Assembly: GCA_945874695.1 (NCBI GenBank)
Contig: CAMCHP010000004.1
Location: 1 to 64,000, forward strand
Direction: 5' to 3'
Source of the DNA: Chryseobacterium gleum
GTDB lineage: Bacteria; Bacteroidota; Bacteroidia; Flavobacteriales_D; Sanyastnellaceae
Length of the DNA stretch: 64,000 bases
The notes under the pieces are model-generated. The model had not been told where the DNA came from, searched no databases, and saw only the letters and a program-made list of their open reading frames with translations. Position numbers and translations under genes: made by a program. Shown here in pieces: positions 34,127 to 44,482 of this stretch (position 1 is its first letter; each line of letters starts with the position of its first letter).

Positions 34127-36034
34127 TCACTTTTGTATGATCACCATTTCGTTTTTTCTGCGATCGCCTGATTGCATAGAAACCACGTACCAACCGGCGT
34201 TTAGACCGCTGATATCAAGGGTTTGCTGGTAATTCCCAACTGCTAATCGGCCGAAACTTTCACGGAGTACAACCTTACCTACTTGATCATAGATTTGGAC
34301 ATCTGTGAACGCGGTTTCAGTGAGGGCGTACTTCAAATTAAGTATCGCGTTCGCTGGGTTTGGGTAGCAGCTAAAATCGAGTTCGCTTTTGGTTTGTTCA
34401 AGTACACCAACCACGGGGCCAAAATTCATGCGCACCATTGGCGTGCGAACAAGGTAAAACCAAGAGTTGGGGTAGAAACGGACCATCGACGTTAAATCAG
34501 GCGAATCGCCACTTATAGGGAAGAATACGCTTTCGGGTCCGGCATTTGTGCCCGCAACGACCAAATAAGCCGAATCTTTATCGAGGGCCACAGGCTGTGG
34601 GAAAGGGATTGTCATGACGTTGTTGTCACCCACGTTGTTGTAGGATCCAGCGGTGATGCCGAACTCATCAGTTTCAGCGATGGATTGTGCAACAATGCCT
34701 TGCCCTGTCACATTCAGCTTGTAGATACGTCCGTAAACCGCTGCAAAAGGGTCGCTGCCTTGGCCAATTCCAATACTGATCGATTCTACTGCTTGGTTTT
34801 CTCGGGTAATTACAAAGAAGTTACCTACTTCGTAGGGCGAGCCGTTGTAAGCTGGGTTGGGAACAAATATACCTTCGGTTGACAATCGGTCACGGGCATA
34901 CACGACATCGCTGACCGCAAAGTCACGAATCACGTGATTGTTATCTGGTGACTGCTCTTCTTGGGTTTGGCTCACGCGGTAATGCACGGTATACGGAGCT
35001 ATGTCGCTTCCCAATTGATGGGTAGGTGTTGCGAACGTGTATTGTTGGTCGAAATTGAGACTCGTAATGTTCGAAGATGCGGAGTGGATGGTGTCTCCTG
35101 TAATTTCGTTTCGAAGATCGACCTGCATTTGACAACCCGTTTGTGGGAGTGAGCCAAAGTTCCATGTATCGGCTTGGAAGTGCAACACTGGCGCCATTTC
35201 AGCGGGGTAGAGACTGTACTCCATGTCTTCAAACCCAGTGATGTGGCTTTGATCATCAAAGTCAAAATCGCCATAGGTAGCCGACTCAACGTACAGGTTG
35301 TTCTGGAGGAGCTCGAAGACTTCGATGTCATCGAGCATCCAGAAGTAGTAATTCCCGTCGAAAACGAAGCGCAAACGCACGTCGCTTTGACCGCCCAATT
35401 GCGGGCTCACATTCAAACGGTCGATGCGATTTTTAGGGCTTTCACCGCTATTGAGGGGCACATTGTTCACCCAGAGCACTTGCCAATCACCACCAGCCAA
35501 GCTGTATTCGATGCGCGTTTCGGCTTGGAAATTTTTACAGTACTGATTGAACCGCAATCCTACGCTTTCAAAATCAGTTAAGTCGATTGATGGGGTTGTG
35601 AGGCTAGCCACGTGTGGCCCTGGAGCTGGACCAACACCAAAGTTACCACAAGGTCCGAGGTTGTCATCCCAGTAGTTTGAGTCAAAGATGATAAAACCAT
35701 TGGAAGCCGTTGCCGACTCAATGGGCGGACCAAATTGGTCACCCGCAGACACACAGCTGCCTCGGGTACCAGCAACGCTCGATGGATTGGTAGATGGCCC
35801 ACGGTACTCCCACACGGCTGCTTCAGGATTGCTTTCTTGTGTCCATTCCGCAGGAATACCGTTGCTAAAATCTTCACTCCAGATTACGAGTTCTCGCACT
35901 TGAATTGCTCCATTTTCGGGCCTGGTGCCATTCACGTACATGCCAGGAGCTGGCTGAACTTCAAAAAGCGATTGAGCGGCAGCAGGAAAAGCGAACGCGC
36001 CACCTAGTGCTAGCATAGTAAGTTTTAATCTCAT
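34127..36034 (-). CDS. secreted protein with T9SS type A sorting domain, paralog 1
   Basis: About 635 residues from ATG 36034 (upstream ATG in frame gives no signal peptide). Signal peptide MRLKLTMLALGGAFAFPAAAQS. An N-terminal jelly-roll of the MAM-like or choice-of-anchor type ends with YYFWMLDDIEVFE at about residue 255. The middle has a region resembling extracellular CARDB-like beta domains. The C-terminal 80 residues, CYPNPANAILNLKYALTETAF to GWYVVSMQSGDRRKNEMVIIQK, form the type IX sorting signal. It is probably surface-attached or secreted; no catalytic motif is recognised. It shares architecture with the next two upstream genes, and each of the three has its own terminator. Confidence 0.85.
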   Translation of the reverse strand: MRLKLTMLALGGAFAFPAAAQSLFEVQPAPGMYVNGTRPENGAIQVRELVIWSEDFSNGIPAEWTQESNPEAAVWEYRGPSTNPSSVAGTRGSCVSAGDQFGPPIESATASNGFIIFDSNYWDDNLGPCGNFGVGPAPGPHVASLTTPSIDLTDFESVGLRFNQYCKNFQAETRIEYSLAGGDWQVLWVNNVPLNSGESPKNRIDRLNVSPQLGGQSDVRLRFVFDGNYYFWMLDDIEVFELLQNNLYVESATYGDFDFDDQSHITGFEDMEYSLYPAEMAPVLHFQADTWNFGSLPQTGCQMQVDLRNEITGDTIHSASSNITSLNFDQQYTFATPTHQLGSDIAPYTVHYRVSQTQEEQSPDNNHVIRDFAVSDVVYARDRLSTEGIFVPNPAYNGSPYEVGNFFVITRENQAVESISIGIGQGSDPFAAVYGRIYKLNVTGQGIVAQSIAETDEFGITAGSYNNVGDNNVMTIPFPQPVALDKDSAYLVVAGTNAGPESVFFPISGDSPDLTSMVRFYPNSWFYLVRTPMVRMNFGPVVGVLEQTKSELDFSCYPNPANAILNLKYALTETAFTDVQIYDQVGKVVLRESFGRLAVGNYQQTLDISGLNAGWYVVSMQSGDRRKNEMVIIQK

Positions 36035-36156
36035 AGGGCAAGCATAACTGATTTCACAGCGAAAGTACAGGTACAAGTATAAACTGTAGTTCTTTTAGAT
36101 ACCTAACCTATCGTCAGATTATTCCTACACTAACTTGTTAATAAACAACAGGTAAG

Positions 36157-36185
36157 AAAAAAGGGCCAGCAAATGCTGGCCCTTT
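36157..36185 (-). terminator. intrinsic terminator of T9SS gene 36210-38222
   Basis: An 11-bp stem AAAGGGCCAGC/GCTGGCCCTTT with a 4-nt loop, followed on the minus strand by a T-run. It lies 25 nt past the stop codon. Confidence 0.88.
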
Positions 36186-36209
36186 GAAATGGGTTTTGTT
36201 TCGCAAAGT

Positions 36210-38222
36210 TTAGTTGCGACCTACCATCATCTTGCGGGTTAGACGAACGCCGTCAACCACCATGGTGTAGTAGTACATACCTGCATTCAGCGCAGATACA
36301 TCAAATACAATGCGGTGTTCACCACCAGCCAATGTACCTAGGTCACGTACTTCAACAATACGACCTTGCATATCGTGCAATTCAAAAGTAACGGCCTTAG
36401 GCGTTACCAAGTAGAACTCGATATTGGTTGTATTAACGGCAGGGTTTGGTGCGTTTTGACGCAGATCAATCCCGTTCATGTTTGCCATTTCGTCGATTGC
36501 AACACGTGGGCTCGTTACCATACGAACTGCAGGGGTGTATGTTTGCGAAGTAAACCAAACGAAATCACCTGCACCAGTCTGCTCATATGAGCCTGAACCG
36601 TTGTCTGTGTTAAAGTTAGCATTGGCCATGATGGTCAATTCTCCTGGGCTTTCGAAGTCATTCATTACACCCAAGAAGTAGAATACGCCATCGCTGTTTG
36701 CAGTGTTGTTGAACGTTTGCAAGTCGATAGGATCTTCGAATGGGTAGTATGTCAACGTTGCTCCAGCAGCATTTGCAGGAACATACTCTTCGGTTACTTG
36801 GTAGAAGGTTTCTTCGAAATTGGCTTCGTTCAAAGCAACACCATCGAGCGTGTAAAGGCGAATTTGCATTTCCGTTTCAACATCAGAGTTTGGACCGAAA
36901 GCAATGAGTGCGCCATAGGCCGTGGTTCCTTCATTCGGTGCGATGAAGAAGTTCCCATGACCGGTTGGATCAAACAAACCCGCTACATCGCCTTCACGTG
37001 GACGAAGTTCAAGGTTCCAGCCTCCGAGGTCTTTCGCGTACTCGTCATCAGTGTATACGATGAGGGTTTCAATGACGTTATTGTCTGGGTTATCTTCATC
37101 GATTTCAGCACCGATGGTCGCACGGAGGGTGTAAGTACCTGTCGCAGTTGGCGTCCATCCGGTTGCCAAGTACAAGGTATCTTGCGCATTTGCCGGACAA
37201 ACAGGGCTATTGGCTGCTGAAACTGCTGTGAATGCGTCAGAAGTGGTCGTATTAAGTACAGTACCGTTATCATCAAGGATCTCGAAAGTCACGATCGTGT
37301 TCTCGATATCGAGGTTGCCCGTATTGCGGTAGATCAAACCAGCGATCATACCACCTTGATCTCCAGGAACCGCTTGATCAAGCGGAATGCGTGTGAACTC
37401 GAGCAAGTTTGCGAGGTCATTGGTGGCTGCTTGCACCGCAGAAAGGTCGCTCAGGATTGGATTCTCGTAAACTGACACGTCATCGATACCCCAGAAATAG
37501 TGTGAGTAACCGTTACCAGTCTCAGGCGCTTGTTTGTAGGCGAAACGGATGCGAACATCAGCTTGGCCTGCAGCAGCACATGAAACGTCTACAGAGGTAT
37601 TCAATGGGTTTGCAGACAAGGTGTTTGCAGACTCAATGAAGTTACCTTTCGCTTCGAAGGTCGTCCAAGTTGTACCGCCATCATTTGACACCTCCAAGAA
37701 AACTGGAGCAAATGGGAAGCAGCAGTAACGAAAGTACTGTTGCCATTCAACGATAACGCTGCTCATGGTCGACATGTCGATTGAAGGAGAGGTAATCCAT
37801 CCTTCAACGTCAGAAACACCATCAGCAATCGGTGTATTGAAAAGGTCGCAATCAAAGATCACCCAGCCGTTAGCAGCTGTGTTTGAATTGAGACCAGCAA
37901 TTGTACTTGAGAACTCACCAGCGGGGCTGTTAGCATCAGCGACCATCCAAATAGAGCCGCCTCCTGTGTCTTCAACAGACCAACCGCCGTAACCATTGTT
38001 TCCGTCGAAGCCATTCGCGAAATCTTCATAAAAAACGCTTTCACCGCCACCACGGGTAGGGTTTGTTGCGTTCATTTCCTGACCCATGCGAAGTGACGCC
38101 TCATTTTCTTCAGCTGTAGCTGCAGAATACATTGCGTTAAAATCGTGTTGATCAGAAAGGCGTTGTGCGTTTACTGCTGTTGCGAGCATAACCGCAACGG
38201 CTAAAATGTAAATTTTCCTCAT
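36210..38222 (-). CDS. secreted protein with T9SS type A sorting domain, paralog 2
   Basis: A 670-residue protein with signal peptide MRKIYILAVAVMLATAVNAQ. The N-terminal domain (about 70-260) has the same jelly-roll layout as its neighbours, ending YFWGIDDVSVYENP, with an inserted CCFPFAP segment. A CARDB-like middle follows (TGNLDIENTIVTFEILDDNGT). The sorting domain runs from LRQNAPNPAVNTTNIEFYL to GMYYYTMVVDGVRLTRKMMVGRN. It is more acidic than paralog 1. Predicted surface or extracellular protein of unknown function, with its own downstream terminator. Confidence 0.85.
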   Translation of the reverse strand: MRKIYILAVAVMLATAVNAQRLSDQHDFNAMYSAATAEENEASLRMGQEMNATNPTRGGGESVFYEDFANGFDGNNGYGGWSVEDTGGGSIWMVADANSPAGEFSSTIAGLNSNTAANGWVIFDCDLFNTPIADGVSDVEGWITSPSIDMSTMSSVIVEWQQYFRYCCFPFAPVFLEVSNDGGTTWTTFEAKGNFIESANTLSANPLNTSVDVSCAAAGQADVRIRFAYKQAPETGNGYSHYFWGIDDVSVYENPILSDLSAVQAATNDLANLLEFTRIPLDQAVPGDQGGMIAGLIYRNTGNLDIENTIVTFEILDDNGTVLNTTTSDAFTAVSAANSPVCPANAQDTLYLATGWTPTATGTYTLRATIGAEIDEDNPDNNVIETLIVYTDDEYAKDLGGWNLELRPREGDVAGLFDPTGHGNFFIAPNEGTTAYGALIAFGPNSDVETEMQIRLYTLDGVALNEANFEETFYQVTEEYVPANAAGATLTYYPFEDPIDLQTFNNTANSDGVFYFLGVMNDFESPGELTIMANANFNTDNGSGSYEQTGAGDFVWFTSQTYTPAVRMVTSPRVAIDEMANMNGIDLRQNAPNPAVNTTNIEFYLVTPKAVTFELHDMQGRIVEVRDLGTLAGGEHRIVFDVSALNAGMYYYTMVVDGVRLTRKMMVGRN

Positions 38223-38286
38223 GTCTGATTGTTTTTAGAAACGGGAAATTACAGAAAACCTCAATGCGCACAACATTTATAGAATG

Positions 38287-38315
38287 AAAAAAGGCTCCAA
38301 ATTGGAGCCCTTTTT
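38287..38315 (-). terminator. intrinsic terminator of T9SS gene 38335-40254
   Basis: A GGCTCC/GGAGCC stem with a short AT loop, flanked on both sides by runs of T on the appropriate strands (minus-strand T6; plus-strand T5 as well). It lies 20 nt past the stop codon. Confidence 0.85.
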
Positions 38316-38334
38316 CTTGTATTCTTTCAATCCC

Positions 38335-40254
38335 TTACTTGATGATCATCTTGCGTGTTGCACGCTCTTGACCAACAGTGAGTGTGTAAGTGTACATGCC
38401 TGAAGCAAGGTCAGCGATGTTCAAGTCGAACTGGTGCTCACCAGCTACTTGACGGCCAAGGTCTTGCATGATCACACGCTTACCTGTGAAATCCATTACC
38501 TCGAAAGAAACCGCATCAGCAGCGTTGAGGTTGTAACGGATGCGGGTAGTTCCTGTAGCAGGGTTTGGAACGTTCTGCAACAATGAGAAGTTGGTTGAAG
38601 CCACTTCTTGGATGTTGTTTGGCGTGTTAGCAGTTGCCGGGTCAAGGTTGAAACGAACCATTGCAGTGCTACCTGTGAAGTACCAATCGAAACCAGCAGT
38701 TCCGAAATCACCGTATACGAAGCAGGTTTGATCTGGAGCGTCTTTCGAACGACCAACGCGCACACCTGAACCACCGAAAGATTCTACTGCCGCAAGGAAT
38801 CCATCACCTGCAGTTACATCAATTGGATCCTCCAAACGGAAGGTGTACCAAGTGATGTTACCGTCAACAGGGTTAGTGTTGATGAATTCTGGGTTCAACT
38901 CAAGTTCTTCAGACGAAACTACGATATCGAGGTTTTCGAAATCAAGTACGTGAGCCACTACCGGAGCCTCAGCCTCGCCAGCTACGAAAGCCACGTCGAT
39001 ACCATAAATGGTAGCGTCGCCAAAGAACTGGAAAGCATTCGCAACCTGGAATTCACCTGTATACGTGCTTGCTGGGAAGAAGTTCTCATAAACTGAGTTG
39101 TCACGACCATAGCTGAACTCGGTAATTTCGAATGACGTTAGGCCTGTGTTGTCATCAATGTTCTCGTCAGCCGCATCTTGCGTTACGGTGATCGCAACTT
39201 CGTACATGCCTTCTACTGCTGGGGGAGTGTAGCCAACAGCACGCGCAGTGTCAATTGAAGCGTAAGGAACGTTAATTGGAGTTGCAGTCATCGTTGCATC
39301 TTCGCCGTTCACGGTAGCAGTCAACGTTACGTTTGCTGCCTCGTTGATACCAAGGTTACGAACGCGCGCAGCCATTTGAAGTTCGGTCAACTGTGACGTT
39401 GGCCATACACCGTACTCGTACATACCTGTGCCTTCAATGTCGGTATAAGTTACGTAGCTCTCCACAGCGATATCGTTGTCTGGGGTGTCGAACAGCTCAA
39501 CATCGTCAACCATCCAGGCGTAGCCCCAAGTTCCTTTCCAACGGAAACGAATCCAAACTTGCTCTTGACCACCTGCAGCTGAAGTGATGTCAAAAACCAT
39601 TACTGTTGGGTTCTGAACTGGATCTTGCGTTTCCATGTCTGGGAACAACTCCCAACGCGCTTGCACCATACCGTCACCGTCGCCGAAATCAACCATACCT
39701 TCGCTTACTTCGAAAGTGGTCAAAGAAGGCCAGTTTACACCGTCGCGAGAAACTTCAACAAGGCAGTATTCGTTGCCGTCGCTGTTTCCGTTGTCCCACA
39801 TTCGGTAGAATGTTTCAAACTTAATTGAAACGAAGGGGTGAGCAGAACAGTCAATGGGTTGAGCTGATTGGAACCAGTTGTTCTCAATTCCTGAACCGCC
39901 TTCTTCACCACCGAACTCATCAGAGTCAACCATCATAAAGCCGTTTGAAGCAGTAGTTGACGCAATGCCATCAATAGCAGCAGGACCAGTCGGCACAGCT
40001 GTACCACAAACAAAATCAAGGCCTTCTACGAACTGGGTAAAACCCGCGTTGTTCGCGTTGTCAATGGTCCAGTCAGCGCAGTTGCTGAAGTCATTGGTGT
40101 AGAAAACCGCACGGTTTCCTGCGTTGTAAGCTTCTCCGTCATTGGCACGGAGGGTTTGAGCTGCACGAGAAGCAGCAGCGGGCTGATGAGCTTGCTGGGC
40201 GATAGCGCCTGAAGCAACGAGCACCGCAAAAAAGAGCATGTAGATCTTCTTCAT
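38335..40254 (-). CDS. secreted protein with T9SS type A sorting domain, paralog 3
   Basis: About 639 residues from ATG 40254, which gives the signal peptide MKKIYMLFFAVLVASGAIAQQ; an upstream start 57 nt earlier is rejected. The N-terminal jelly-roll ends YAWMVDDVELFD, like its two neighbours. A beta-rich middle has LGINEAANVTLTATVNGEDATMT, typical of CARDB domains. The sorting domain runs from LLQNVPNPATGTTRIRYNL to GMYTYTLTVGQERATRKMIIK. A TATATTTG promoter element lies 46 nt upstream of the ATG. It is the first of the tandem trio in transcription order. Confidence 0.85.
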   Translation of the reverse strand: MKKIYMLFFAVLVASGAIAQQAHQPAAASRAAQTLRANDGEAYNAGNRAVFYTNDFSNCADWTIDNANNAGFTQFVEGLDFVCGTAVPTGPAAIDGIASTTASNGFMMVDSDEFGGEEGGSGIENNWFQSAQPIDCSAHPFVSIKFETFYRMWDNGNSDGNEYCLVEVSRDGVNWPSLTTFEVSEGMVDFGDGDGMVQARWELFPDMETQDPVQNPTVMVFDITSAAGGQEQVWIRFRWKGTWGYAWMVDDVELFDTPDNDIAVESYVTYTDIEGTGMYEYGVWPTSQLTELQMAARVRNLGINEAANVTLTATVNGEDATMTATPINVPYASIDTARAVGYTPPAVEGMYEVAITVTQDAADENIDDNTGLTSFEITEFSYGRDNSVYENFFPASTYTGEFQVANAFQFFGDATIYGIDVAFVAGEAEAPVVAHVLDFENLDIVVSSEELELNPEFINTNPVDGNITWYTFRLEDPIDVTAGDGFLAAVESFGGSGVRVGRSKDAPDQTCFVYGDFGTAGFDWYFTGSTAMVRFNLDPATANTPNNIQEVASTNFSLLQNVPNPATGTTRIRYNLNAADAVSFEVMDFTGKRVIMQDLGRQVAGEHQFDLNIADLASGMYTYTLTVGQERATRKMIIK

Positions 40255-40299
40255 AGTGAATGATTTAAATTTTTCGTGAATTGAATGAATCAAGCGACG

Positions 40300-40307
40300 C
40301 AAATATA
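40300..40307 (-). promoter_or_regulatory. -7 promoter element of T9SS paralog 3
   Basis: TATATTTG on the minus strand, an exact TAnnTTTG match, 46 nt upstream of the start codon. The sequence upstream is AT-rich, with no clear -33 box. Confidence 0.45.
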
Positions 40308-40370
40308 GCAATCTTTATAACTACACTAAAAATCGCTTTTTCCCTACCGGGGTGTGAATAAGTATGAAAC

Positions 40371-43232
40371 TCAATTTGAGGTCTCCATCATGTAGCTTTC
40401 CATCGGTGGACACGTGCAAACGAGGTTACGATCGCCCGCAGCGTTATCAACACGTGAAACGCTGACCCAGAATTTAGCTTGGCGAATGTACGGCAGCGGA
40501 TACGCTGCTTTTTCACGCGTGTAGGCATGTGGCCAAATGCTGCTTACCAATTCATCAGCTGTGTGTGGTGCCATCTTCAACACATTATCTTCTGCATCTA
40601 CCTTGCCATCAATTACCTCTTGAATTTCGCGACGAATTGAGAGCATAGCTTCACAAAAACGATCGAGTTCTTGCACGCTTTCACTTTCGGTTGGCTCAAT
40701 CATGAGCGTACCTGCAACAGGGAATGACACTGTTGGCGCGTGAAACCCATAGTCCATGAGACGCTTCGCGATATCGGTTACTTCAACGCCGGCTTTCTTA
40801 AACTCACGGCACTCGAGAATCATCTCGTGGGCCACGGTTCCCGTTTTGCCCTTATAAAGTACATCATAGGCGCCTTCTAAGCGGGCGCGTATGTAGTTGG
40901 CATTCAAAATGGCATACCGCGTGCTGTCTGTTAATCCCTGAGCACCTAGCATCTTAATGTACCCGTAAGAAATCAACAAAATCAAAGCGCTACCAAAGGG
41001 TGCTGATGAAACCGCGCCGATGGCCTGTTCGCCTCCCGTCTTAATAACCGGGTTACCTGGCAAGAACGGTGCTAAATGTGCTGCGACGCCAATTGGTCCC
41101 ATGCCAGGACCACCACCCCCGTGCGGAATTGCAAAGGTCTTGTGCAAGTTCAAGTGACATACGTCTGCCCCGATGTTGCCCGGATTAGTCAAACCAACTT
41201 GCGCATTCATGTTTGCGCCGTCCATATACACTTGTCCACCGTGGCTGTGAATGATGGCATTGATTTCTACAATGGCCTCTTCAAACACGCCATGGGTTGA
41301 CGGATAGGTCACCATCAACGCGCCCAAACGGTCGCTGTACTGTTCTGCTTTTGCACGCAAATCTGCAACATCAACGTTGCCATCATCGTCGCACGCCACC
41401 ACAACCACTTGCATACCTGCCATCACTGCGCTTGCCGGGTTTGTTCCGTGCGCTGATGAAGGAATAAGGCAAATGTCACGGTGGTGATCGCCACGCGCAT
41501 CGTGGTAGGCGCGAATCACAAGCAAACCAGCATACTCCCCAGAGGCGCCCGAATTCGGCTGCAAGCTAACCGCTGCAAAGCCCGTTGCCTCGGCAAGATC
41601 GCGACCGAGGTCAGCCAACAACTCCTGATATCCCTTGGTTTGTTCAGCTGGACTAAACGGGTGCATTTCAGCCCACTCGGGCCAAGTAATTGGCAACAAT
41701 TCAGCTGCTGCATTCAACTTCATTGTGCATGATCCCAATGGAATCATCGCATGCGTCAACGACAAATCTTTATTCTCGAGGCGCTTGAGGTAGCGCATCA
41801 TTTCAGTTTCAGAGTGGAAGGTATTAAAAATCGGGTGTGTCAAGAAAGCCGATGTACGATCAAGTTTGCCTACGTTTCCTTGTTGGCCTTTGATATCTGC
41901 AACCGCATTCTGCACGCCGAATACAGCCAACAACCGCGCAATTGAGCCGGCATCGTCTACCTCACTCATTGAAATACCCACATGGGCACCATCTGCATAG
42001 TAGCGCAAGTTGATTTTCGCAGCTGTTGCTGCTGCCCGTATTTGTTCTGTTTTGGCACCTGTTTCTACACACAATGTGTCAAAAAAGAAAGCATTCTTTT
42101 GTGCAAAACCAGCTGATTTGAGCGCTGCTTCAACCGCGCGTGCTTTGCGGTGAATATTCGCACTGATCGCACGAATACCCGATGCACCGTGATATACCGC
42201 ATACATTGAAGCCATTACAGCCAGCAAAGCCTGGGCCGTGCAAATGTTGCTCGTTGCTTTGTCACGACGAATGTGCTGCTCACGCGTTTGCAAAGCCATG
42301 CGCAAGCCCATGCCTCCACGGCGATCTTCAGACACACCAATGATGCGACCTGGAATGTGGCGCTTAAATTTATCGGTTGTAGCAAAGAACGCCGCATGCG
42401 GGCCGCCAAAGCCCATTGGTACACCGAACCGTTGTGAGTTACCGAGCACCACATCGGCGCCCCACTCTCCCGGAGGTGTGATCAAAGCCAGTGCTGCCAA
42501 ATCACTGGCAACCGCAACTTGAATATCTTTTTCACCAGCCGCAGCAGTTAAACCGCTGTAATCTTGAACTGCACCAACACCGTCAGGATATTGGATCAAG
42601 CAAGCAAATACATCGTCGGCCATGTCAAATGCGCGCCAAGGCTTCACATCCACCACGATATTGAGGTGGTGTGCACGCATTTTCACTACGTCAATGGTTT
42701 GCGGATAGAGGTTTTCATCAACCAACAATCGCATCGCATTGCCCTTAACCTTATCGCGTGAACGGTTGTAGAAGAACATAAGCATCGCTTCCGCTGCAGC
42801 CGTTCCCTCATCGAGGAGTGAGGCGTTTGCAATCGGCAAACCGGTCAGGTCGCTGACCATGGTTTGGTAGTTGAGCAATGCCTCTAGACGGCCTTGCGCA
42901 ATCTCAGCTTGATAGGGCGTGTAAGCCGTGTACCAACCCGGATTTTCAAGTACATTCCGCTGAATAACAGGCGGCGTTACGGTAGGGAAATATCCCATAC
43001 CTATATAATTCGTGAACAGGTCATTTTTCGCAGCCAACTTGCGCAAGTGCGTCAAATAGGCGCGCTCCGTCATGGGCTCATCCATGCGAAGTTCGCGCTT
43101 CAAACGAATGTTTGCGGGGATGGTTTTGTCGATCAACTCATCGAGTGACGCAACGCCAACCGTCTTGAGCATGTGTTCTTCTTCGTGCTTACGTGGGCCG
43201 ATGTGGCGGGCTGCAAATGATCCTGTTTCCAT
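40371..43232 (-). CDS. gcvP: glycine dehydrogenase (P-protein of the glycine cleavage system)
   Basis: A 953-residue PLP enzyme that decarboxylates glycine and passes the aminomethyl group to the lipoyl H-protein. It is the full-length, single-chain type with two homologous halves. The start [19 protein letters not shown] is typical. The PLP lysine lies in [22 protein letters not shown], and the downstream glycine-rich loop is intact. Length matches bacterial GcvP. A promoter element TATATTTG lies 27 nt upstream of the start. The other glycine-cleavage genes (gcvH, gcvT) are not in the window. Confidence 0.95.
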   Translation of the reverse strand: METGSFAARHIGPRKHEEEHMLKTVGVASLDELIDKTIPANIRLKRELRMDEPMTERAYLTHLRKLAAKNDLFTNYIGMGYFPTVTPPVIQRNVLENPGWYTAYTPYQAEIAQGRLEALLNYQTMVSDLTGLPIANASLLDEGTAAAEAMLMFFYNRSRDKVKGNAMRLLVDENLYPQTIDVVKMRAHHLNIVVDVKPWRAFDMADDVFACLIQYPDGVGAVQDYSGLTAAAGEKDIQVAVASDLAALALITPPGEWGADVVLGNSQRFGVPMGFGGPHAAFFATTDKFKRHIPGRIIGVSEDRRGGMGLRMALQTREQHIRRDKATSNICTAQALLAVMASMYAVYHGASGIRAISANIHRKARAVEAALKSAGFAQKNAFFFDTLCVETGAKTEQIRAAATAAKINLRYYADGAHVGISMSEVDDAGSIARLLAVFGVQNAVADIKGQQGNVGKLDRTSAFLTHPIFNTFHSETEMMRYLKRLENKDLSLTHAMIPLGSCTMKLNAAAELLPITWPEWAEMHPFSPAEQTKGYQELLADLGRDLAEATGFAAVSLQPNSGASGEYAGLLVIRAYHDARGDHHRDICLIPSSAHGTNPASAVMAGMQVVVVACDDDGNVDVADLRAKAEQYSDRLGALMVTYPSTHGVFEEAIVEINAIIHSHGGQVYMDGANMNAQVGLTNPGNIGADVCHLNLHKTFAIPHGGGGPGMGPIGVAAHLAPFLPGNPVIKTGGEQAIGAVSSAPFGSALILLISYGYIKMLGAQGLTDSTRYAILNANYIRARLEGAYDVLYKGKTGTVAHEMILECREFKKAGVEVTDIAKRLMDYGFHAPTVSFPVAGTLMIEPTESESVQELDRFCEAMLSIRREIQEVIDGKVDAEDNVLKMAPHTADELVSSIWPHAYTREKAAYPLPYIRQAKFWVSVSRVDNAAGDRNLVCTCPPMESYMMETSN

Positions 43233-43258
43233 AATGATGTCATTGATTCATTGGGCTG

Positions 43259-43266
43259 CAAATATA
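43259..43266 (-). promoter_or_regulatory. -7 promoter element of gcvP
   Basis: TATATTTG on the minus strand, an exact match to TAnnTTTG, 26 nt upstream of the gcvP ATG. I see no glycine-riboswitch-like structure in the 180-nt divergent region. Confidence 0.45.
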
Positions 43267-43390
43267 CTTCTCCGCGACTGTTTTTACACACCTTCAAACG
43301 TGATGTTCATCACATCTCTGAACAGCTTCTTAACAGTGGGTTCTTCGCGAAAGAACAGGCGAAGGCCTGTGGTGTTTCGCTTGCCCTTGT

Positions 43391-43398
43391 TACCTTTG
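43391..43398 (+). promoter_or_regulatory. -7 promoter element of the 43414 gene
   Basis: TACCTTTG on the plus strand, an exact TAnnTTTG match 15 nt upstream of the chosen ATG at 43414. It helps to reject the longer open frame starting at 43072. Confidence 0.45.
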
Positions 43399-43413
43399 AC
43401 CAAACCCAGAACC

Positions 43414-44466
43414 ATGCGTTTCCTGATCCTTGTTTTGCCGTTTGTGCTTCTGACCCACTTCCTCATCGCACAACATCCGTGGATGATACCGGTTGGCAAC
43501 GCCACCGATGACATGTTATATACCCTGCGCATCCAACCGGGCGACAGTGTATGTGTTGAACTGCAGCAACCCGAGGCTGACCTGTTGGCCGACAGCATCC
43601 AACAAGTACTCGTCGAGCTTTTCGCCTTTCAAATCGAGCAACGCAAGGCTGGAGTCATTGCCGACCCCTTTTGCACAAAAACGCAGCAACCGACTGCACG
43701 CCTGCGCACCGGCATTGCCCCGTCTGCCAATGCCCAATTCAAAATTAGCACCGAAGCCCAAAACCTCACCACCCCTGCAACATGGTCAGCCGTCTTCTTC
43801 TTGCCTGAGGTTGATCAATTGCCTTGGGTGACTGACAGCATTGATGTCTTCAACCAAGTGTTTTTTGAACTCCCTGCGCTGCCTGCAGAGGTGAGTGTAC
43901 TGCGTATGTCAGGTCACACGATCAATGGAAAACTGCTCACGACAACAGGTAGCGACTTGGTGCTTGCGGTTGCCCGAAAACGACAGTCGCTTTTTGCCAA
44001 AAACAAAACCCGTTTGAAAGAGGTCTCGATCCATAAATCAGAAATCTTCTCAGTTACTTTTGCTGAAGGTGAATGGGTTCTTTACGCGCCTGACGCCATT
44101 GTCGGCGACGATTTAACCACCGACGAAATGCGCATTTACATTGCAGGCGAACAAGATGCACGTGCCAACTACAAGCCACGACTCACCACCCTCGTGGGCA
44201 CCGTTGTCGCAGGTGGTGTAGCGTTTATAGCTTCAGGAGGTTTGATTCTCACCATGGTTACACCGCTTGCCTATGCCGGCCTGCAGTTTGCGCCTGTGAT
44301 GCGCATTCAAGAGCAGGCCATTACAAATCCCCAGCACCGCTTCAACGAAGTCTACGCTTTAGGTTATGAACGCGTGGCGCGCTCGCGCAAGGTTCTCGGA
44401 GGGCTCAAAGGCGGTGTCGCCGGCATGGTCATCGGCGCTGCCGCTTATTACATTTTCGTCCATTAA
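43414..44466 (+). CDS. hypothetical secreted/membrane protein
   Basis: About 350 residues from ATG 43414. A frame open to 43072 overlaps gcvP antisense and is not used. Signal peptide MRFLILVLPFVLLTHFLIAQ. Most of the protein is a polar beta-like region; the part around RMSGHTINGKLLTTTGSDLVLAVARKRQ and VSIHKSEIFSVTFAEGEWVLYAP resembles proteins that report a localised epitope or ion sensor, but I assign no family. Near the C-terminus two hydrophobic segments occur (TLVGTVVAGGVAFIASGGLILTMVTPLAY and GGLKGGVAGMVIGAAAYYIFV). It lies 16 nt before the UbiA-like gene on the same strand. Function unknown. Confidence 0.65.
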   Translation: MRFLILVLPFVLLTHFLIAQHPWMIPVGNATDDMLYTLRIQPGDSVCVELQQPEADLLADSIQQVLVELFAFQIEQRKAGVIADPFCTKTQQPTARLRTGIAPSANAQFKISTEAQNLTTPATWSAVFFLPEVDQLPWVTDSIDVFNQVFFELPALPAEVSVLRMSGHTINGKLLTTTGSDLVLAVARKRQSLFAKNKTRLKEVSIHKSEIFSVTFAEGEWVLYAPDAIVGDDLTTDEMRIYIAGEQDARANYKPRLTTLVGTVVAGGVAFIASGGLILTMVTPLAYAGLQFAPVMRIQEQAITNPQHRFNEVYALGYERVARSRKVLGGLKGGVAGMVIGAAAYYIFVH

Positions 44467-44482
44467 ATTGCTTGCCGAGCGC

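Noticed and set aside
43072-43413. Upstream extension of the 43414 frame
   Set aside because: It lies antisense inside gcvP, gives no signal peptide and the TACCTTTG element supports the ATG at 43414.
43233-43413. Possible glycine riboswitch upstream of gcvP
   Set aside because: I could find no pair of aptamer-like conserved segments; only a promoter element is visible.
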